Below are positions 59,260-64,000 of a DNA stretch of 64,000 nt, one piece after another. The number at the start of each line of letters is the position of its first letter. The first letter of the stretch is position 1. The translations under genes were made by a program, and so were the position numbers. The notes beneath the pieces are model-generated. The model had not been told where the DNA came from. It searched no databases and worked only from the letters and a program-made list of their open reading frames with translations. The stretch is from Malachius bipustulatus (taxonomy: Eukaryota; Arthropoda; Insecta; Coleoptera; Melyridae): positions 5,332,001 to 5,396,000 of the forward strand of contig OU342635.1 in NCBI GenBank assembly GCA_910589415.1, given 5' to 3'.

Positions 59260-59455
59260 GTTACTGAATACGAATTCGTAGTAAAATAGGGGTTAGCTAT
59301 TTAAAATTCACAGTTAACGCCCTTCCTCGGAAGGGGGTTTGGGGTGCAGGGCGTTTTTTGTGTTAAACGATGTCCGCCTGCTCACCGAACCAAACCTTTG
59401 TAAAAAAAACATTTTTACGCAGAGTGCGCATTTTTCGAGATATTTTTGGATATTT
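59260..59455. repeat. Partial direct copy of the right arm of the preceding fold-back element
   Basis: GAATACGAATTCGTAGTAAA, a GGTGCAGGGCG segment and ACGCAGAGTGCGC parallel 59000-59150 in the same order and orientation. The copy looks like a one-armed remnant. Confidence 0.6.
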
Positions 59456-59464
59456 CAGGTTATG

Positions 59465-60056
59465 TACAGGGTGGGCCATCGAAAAGGTAACAAGCCTAAT
59501 AATTTGGAAAGTAAAGATGTATGCGAAAAACGCCGAAACAGGTCGATTTTGTTATCGAGGGGGACATATTTTCGTGACAAATCTAACTAACCAAGTTCAC
59601 CCCCTTGGCAGGGGTAAGCTACCCCTTCGCTTATCATCAGAGGAAACACGCAGCCATCGAGTGATACATCATTTTAAAGCTATTTGAATTCTCTTTACAA
59701 CGATATCCAACATTTTGGGTTTCGCTTACATACAGGTGGCCTACATACAATAAGTGATTAAGGCGAGAGACGTTTTCTTTGGGCCACCCTGTATGTAAGT
59801 GAAACCCAAAATGTTGGATATCGTTGTAAAGAGAATTCAAGTAGCTTTCAAATGATGTATCACTCGATAGCTGTTCTCTATGATGATGAGCAAAGGGGTA
59901 GCTACCCCTGCCAAGGGGATGAACTTGGGTAGGTAACTTTGTCACGAAAATATGCCTACTTTGATAACAAAATTGACCTGTTTCGGCGTTTTTCGCATAC
60001 ATCTTCACTTTCCAAACTATTAGGCTTGTTACCTTTCCAATGGCCCACACCCTGTA
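59465..60056. mobile_element. Palindromic element, 592 bp, with transposase-family-like ends
   Basis: The ends TACAGGGTGGGCCATCGAAA and TTTCCAATGGCCCACACCCTGTA are complementary apart from a small indel, and the arms match nearly throughout. The terminal TACAGGGTGGGCCA resembles the TACAGGATGGGCCA ends of the DUF4817-type transposon at 33655. A smaller palindrome (TACAGGTGGCC at about 59733 to GGCCACCCTGTA at about 59794) sits at the loop. Confidence 0.85.
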
Positions 60057-60667
60057 TAAGAATTACTCTACTTTATACCTACTAATGTATCTCGGTCAAT
60101 TAACGAGCACAAATTTTTTAACAATGTTTCCTGGGCTCCACGAACATTCCCCTTTAATGTACTATTGAGGAAATGCGCCATTAAGGACTCACCCTGATGT
60201 ATAAAAAAATTGTAGACAACCAAAAATAGTCAAATTCATTTTTTTTCATTTTTTCTCTTCTTTTTCAGAAAAGGGCTTATCGAATGACTTCAATATATGA
60301 CGTTAGTGCTTGCCTTATATGGTTTTTCGATTAGTGGTTTTTTCTTTCTATTGAACGTTATTCGGTGAAACAAATTTTCTTTTTTTATAGTAATTGGACT
60401 ATGTAGGTACCTAATAAATAAAGATTTTTTAATGTGGGTTACCTAATGGGGTTCCTTGATATTTTGTATACCGAATGACATAATAATAAACAATAATATG
60501 GCGGCCATACCATAATGAAAACAAAAGTTGACTATGAAAACTTTATTGGGATCTAGTGCAGCTTTACAAATTTTTGAAATGGATAGCTCATGACGACTTA
60601 TGTCGTCGTTGATCTCGCAAAAAATGGCCGTAATGACCAATTTTGTTTCTGACGTATAAGTAGGTTT

Positions 60668-61254
60668 GTATACAGGCTGATCCCGAAATGGCGGACACGG
60701 AATACACGGTGTTGTAGAGGATGTTCAGAAAGACTGTGAATTTAAAACAAAAATGGGTTCCTCGGCTTCGTTACCGAGAAATTTAAATCGAAATGGCGGT
60801 CAAATTTAAACAACCTCCACTGGCAAAGCACATGATTTCACATAACTATAACGATAGTGTTTGCTTTTTATTTTTTTTTTTACCGGGAACGGAATTACAG
60901 GCATTCAAAGTTTACCTATTCCCTGACAAAATTTTTCTTTTTTTCTTTGAATAATATCATCTAAGTAATATAATTTATGTATCCGCGCAACGATTATTGT
61001 TTTAAGCTTTTGTGTGTTTCCATTTCATACGTTTCCATGGTAACATAAATTTGGGTATTGTAGACATACAAATTATTTTTCTGCCTGAAGAATGGTATCC
61101 AGTGCAAAGTTGTGACTTTATTTTCTACAAAAGTGGTCATATCTTCTTAAGGGAGCCATACTGGAGAAAACAGTAAATAAAACTTAGAATCTTTAATCCA
61201 CAATAGATGCTGTGGTGCTGTCCGTGTCCGCCATTTCGGGATCACTCTGTATAC
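60668..61254. mobile_element. MITE with GTATACAG ends, 587 bp
   Basis: The termini GTATACAGGCTGATCCCGAA and TTCGGGATCACTCTGTATAC (with a further GGCGGACACGG block on each side) are inverted repeats of about 32 bp; the inside is not palindromic. A one-ended relic of the family lies at about 25968-26030 (TACAGGCTGATCCCGAATTG). Confidence 0.75.
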
Positions 61255-63500
61255 ATAATAATGACATTTGTACCGTCAAAAGGACATACCTACCCATTCA
61301 CAAATAAAAATAAAAATTACAAAATAAAGCATTTTCTTTGTCAAAATAAATGATCTACTTCAATAATTTGTCCACTAGCAAAAAATTGAAATTTTCAAGT
61401 TTAAAATTTCACCCTATAAATAGTAAATTACTTTAACCTATGAAAGAGAGTGAAGTAAAGTGGATTTTAGCACGGAGAGGTGTTTGCATTATATATACTT
61501 ACCACCCTAGGGAAGTACCTAAATACACTATTTTCCATTTCTGTTATGATAAGTGAAAAAACAGGCAAAACAGGCAGTGAAAAAACTTTTTTTTTCACTA
61601 TCTGTTTTTATTGCTTTATCTCGTAAAATAATACGTAATGCCACGTATGCATTTTTCTTGACAGCATCGACATCAGTGCAATAAAGGTCTTCAGCGCCAA
61701 GATTTTAATTCAGGAAATAATTCAACTCTGAAAGGTATATATAAGCAAGAAAATCGAATTTTTCATCCGTCGTAGGTATACGTTTTGTGGTGTATCTAAT
61801 TAATTACTGCACACACACATTATAATAACTATAATTCTAGTTCCAGAGGAATACACTTTTAATAATGTTAATAGTATGTAGAAACATACAGTGTGTCCCA
61901 GAATACATGCGAATTTGTCGGTATAAATGACAAAAGATTTCGAGTTGAAATTTGATTATTTTGGGGCCCAGGCCTGCTTGATTAGATAAGAAATTTTAAC
62001 CATATACTTTCATGTTTAATAAATCAAGCATGTACCCCTCTTATACGAAATATCGAAAAATTTTATTGACAAAATTTGCCTAGAATTCAAAATTATGCAT
62101 GCATGCCGAATTTCTTAACCGTAAGCCTTTTTTGATTTTTTTTACATTTTTTGCAATAGTCCCCATAATTTTTTTTTTGATTTTGAAATTATTGATCTCT
62201 CTTTTGTAAAGTATGGAATCGAATGCTTCAGTAATATTGGCGTTAACGTAATATGCGTTCCAAACGAGTGTTATTAATTCTAAGACTATTGAAAAAATGT
62301 CTTGGAAAACTAATGTTTTAGACTCCTTAAGACTTTGACAGAGAGAATATTTTGGGAGGATTTTTATTAATAGCTTAGTAAATCAAATTTGGTCTTCAAA
62401 TGGTGTTTCAAATTTTTTTTTTCCAAAAAAAGTTCTTTAATACCTACCTACTGGTTTTTCTGAAATAATAATTAAAAAAAAAGTAGGCCGATTGTTACGG
62501 AATCCGGCATGCGTGCAAACGCATATTATAAAGTAAGTACATAATAATTATACTATGTGGGTATAGGTAGGTATACCTATTTATGTACGAATTTATTTTT
62601 ATCTGAACGTTTCTCGACATGCAACTTTCAGAACTGCCTTAATCAAAATGGTAAGTTGAGCGTAGAAAAGGTTCGGGATCCCTTGGAGGGCATATCAATG
62701 GGAGGGCTGGCAATTTTTCGCTATCGAAATCGGTCTGTCTTAAGTATCGTTTAGATGTCTGATGCGTTAAGGGCCTTTAGGTGTCGTTAAAGGAAGGCCA
62801 CTCTGTAACGTTTATCTGGTAAATGACCCAAAACAAGGAACAAACTAGAAGCCGAATCGCAGTCTCCACCGTTCCGATGCCGGACCGTTTTCATGCTCTT
62901 TGCTCCCGCTCTTTTTATCGGCACGCAATCCAACCGGAAAATGAACACTCCTGCGGTGACAACAGAACATTCCATCATTTCCGCTAAGATGGACTCAATT
63001 AGGAATACATAAATCGCGATCTGGCGTTCGAATTTCACTGTAGATAATTTACTTCTTGATCAGAGAGATAAAATTTATTTTCAAAAATGTTGTTGAGTAA
63101 TAGTTTTTGCCAGTAAACAATATTTTTCAATTTTCAACAAGGAACACGGTCATAAATGCCTATATCTATGAGATTTGTTCAACAGTGAGTAATCAGAAGT
63201 CTCCATGAGCGTAACGCCTCATTGTTTTCGAGATATATTCACCTCTTTTAAGATGGATTTGTCTATCATCACAGTCACGAATTTATGTTTAAATGTGTTT
63301 TAGAAGGAAATCTTAGAAGGTCATTGTTATGATTAAAAAGCTGAAATGGAACAAGGATGCAAGGAGGGAAACAGATCAATTTTTTGTTACAATCATAAAA
63401 ACAATCACTCATCAAAATTAGAATAAAACACTTCACAAAATATAATTTTTATTTATCAGAATTACCAGTCACAAAACGACAATCAAAAATAATCGACATT
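61255..63500. other. Gene-free stretch
   Basis: I found no supportable exon. A pair of splice-like sites (CTTTCAG and ATG|GTAAGT around 62628-62655) brackets a 19-base segment, but no open exon joins it. Confidence 0.35.
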
Positions 63501-63505
63501 ACCGC

Positions 63506-63511
63506 TTTATT
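63506..63511 (-). terminator. Polyadenylation signal AATAAA
   Basis: A canonical hexamer lies about 95 bases downstream of the 73-aa small-protein stop codon. Confidence 0.5.
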
Positions 63512-63604
63512 AAATAACACAAGCGGTATGGATAAAGATTACGTCATAAATCTTAGTAATTCTTGTAGTATTATATTGTGTGAGAATAGATACAATTAAC
63601 GGGT

Positions 63605-63826
63605 TCATGAAGACCTCTTCTTATCCCTCATCGTAGGGATGAGGAACACAGTTAGGAAGGGTCCACTCCAGAGGGCACATGCTATAAGGGTTCCATGGAA
63701 AATCAAGTCAAAAGTCGATACTTTGGTCCTTGCCGGGCCGGTTAAAACATTTGCACGATCACGTCGAAAATTTCTATAAAAAAATTTGTTTACCAAATTT
63801 GGTTGGATGAGACGTCTTCCATACAT
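63605..63826 (-). CDS. Small single-pass protein, probably mitochondrial inner membrane (COX8-like?)
   Basis: This is a 73-aa frame with a basic N-terminus free of acidic residues (MYGRRLIQPNLVNKFFYRNF, then RRDRANVLTG), as in mitochondrial presequences. A PARTKVSTFD linker follows, then one transmembrane helix (about residues 43-64, LIFHGTLIACALWSGPFLTV), and a short charged tail. The GP-x(3)-KVS then HG-helix layout recalls small cytochrome oxidase subunits such as COX8, but the match is only in pattern and I do not claim identity. A minus-strand AATAAA at 63506-63511 follows the stop by about 95 bases. A 5' non-coding exon to the right is possible. Confidence 0.5.
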   Translation of the reverse strand: MYGRRLIQPNLVNKFFYRNFRRDRANVLTGPARTKVSTFDLIFHGTLIACALWSGPFLTVFLIPTMRDKKRSS

Positions 63827-64000
63827 TCTGGCTTCTTTTCAATTCAGTTAGCGTTCTTAATAGATTTCTTTAAACGATCTGAGAATTTCGGAACTATTTA
63901 TTAATTTATTCGTCTCTGACAAAGGTCTTATTTGAGCTCTGTCAAAGGTCTTTCTTTAAGTCAAACCTGTCAAACTCAAACCAGAGATAAACTAAACTAA

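Noticed and set aside
59339..60050. Overlapping frames of 83-137 codons on both strands
   Set aside because: They are by-products of the two arms of the palindromic element at 59465-60056; the same peptide appears from both arms.
62557..62754. 65-codon plus-strand frame with a splice-like site inside
   Set aside because: Short, no homologous pattern, and the embedded GTAAGT would interrupt it.
62787..63038. 83-codon minus-strand frame with GC-richer composition
   Set aside because: It starts in AT-rich sequence, has no recognisable motif, no splice context and no partner exon; coding status could not be supported.

Overview
This window looks like nuclear DNA of an insect or close relative. 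It is AT-rich. Its genes have short exons and GT-AG introns, one intron may reach about 20 kb, and most intergenic and intronic DNA is transposon debris: fold-back elements with TACAGGGTG-type ends, RNase H-bearing LINEs, a DUF4817/mariner-like transposon and possible Penelope-type ribozyme relics. I assembled the gene models by hand from splice sites and reading phase. The order or species cannot be fixed from this sequence.

Region 1 (1.2-10.8 kb) is a compact cluster of five unrecognised genes. A six-exon minus-strand gene (351 aa, with PPEES-type repeats) stands head to head with a two-exon plus-strand gene (247 aa). The intron of the latter holds an intronless minus-strand gene (486 aa). 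A plus-strand gene (540 aa, three Cys-rich repeats) and a four-exon minus-strand gene (254 aa) face each other tail to tail and share an N-terminal IP-x-G/IEIPK signature. A Harbinger-like MITE and an internally deleted LINE lie among them.

Region 2 (10.8-40.4 kb) has no conventional gene apart from a candidate first exon at 20,553-20,635. It is a graveyard of nested mobile elements. The densest part (29.1-38.7 kb) has palindromic elements inserted in or against each other. One contains a degenerate transposase between inverted repeats of about 711 bp.

Region 3 (40.4-47.8 kb) carries nine plus-strand exons of mitochondrial-type glycerol-3-phosphate acyltransferase (GPAT1/GPAM), the first committed step of glycerolipid synthesis. 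If the exon at 20,553 belongs to it, the protein has 833 residues; from the ATG at 40,393 it has 802.

Region 4 (54.9-58.0 kb) carries uroporphyrinogen-III synthase (UROS, heme pathway) on the minus strand in three exons (255 aa), convergent with GPAT1. The 7 kb between them holds only weak small coding candidates. Region 5 (58.7-61.3 kb) is another group of palindromic elements. Region 6 ends with a 73-aa single-pass, probably mitochondrial protein (63,605-63,826, minus).
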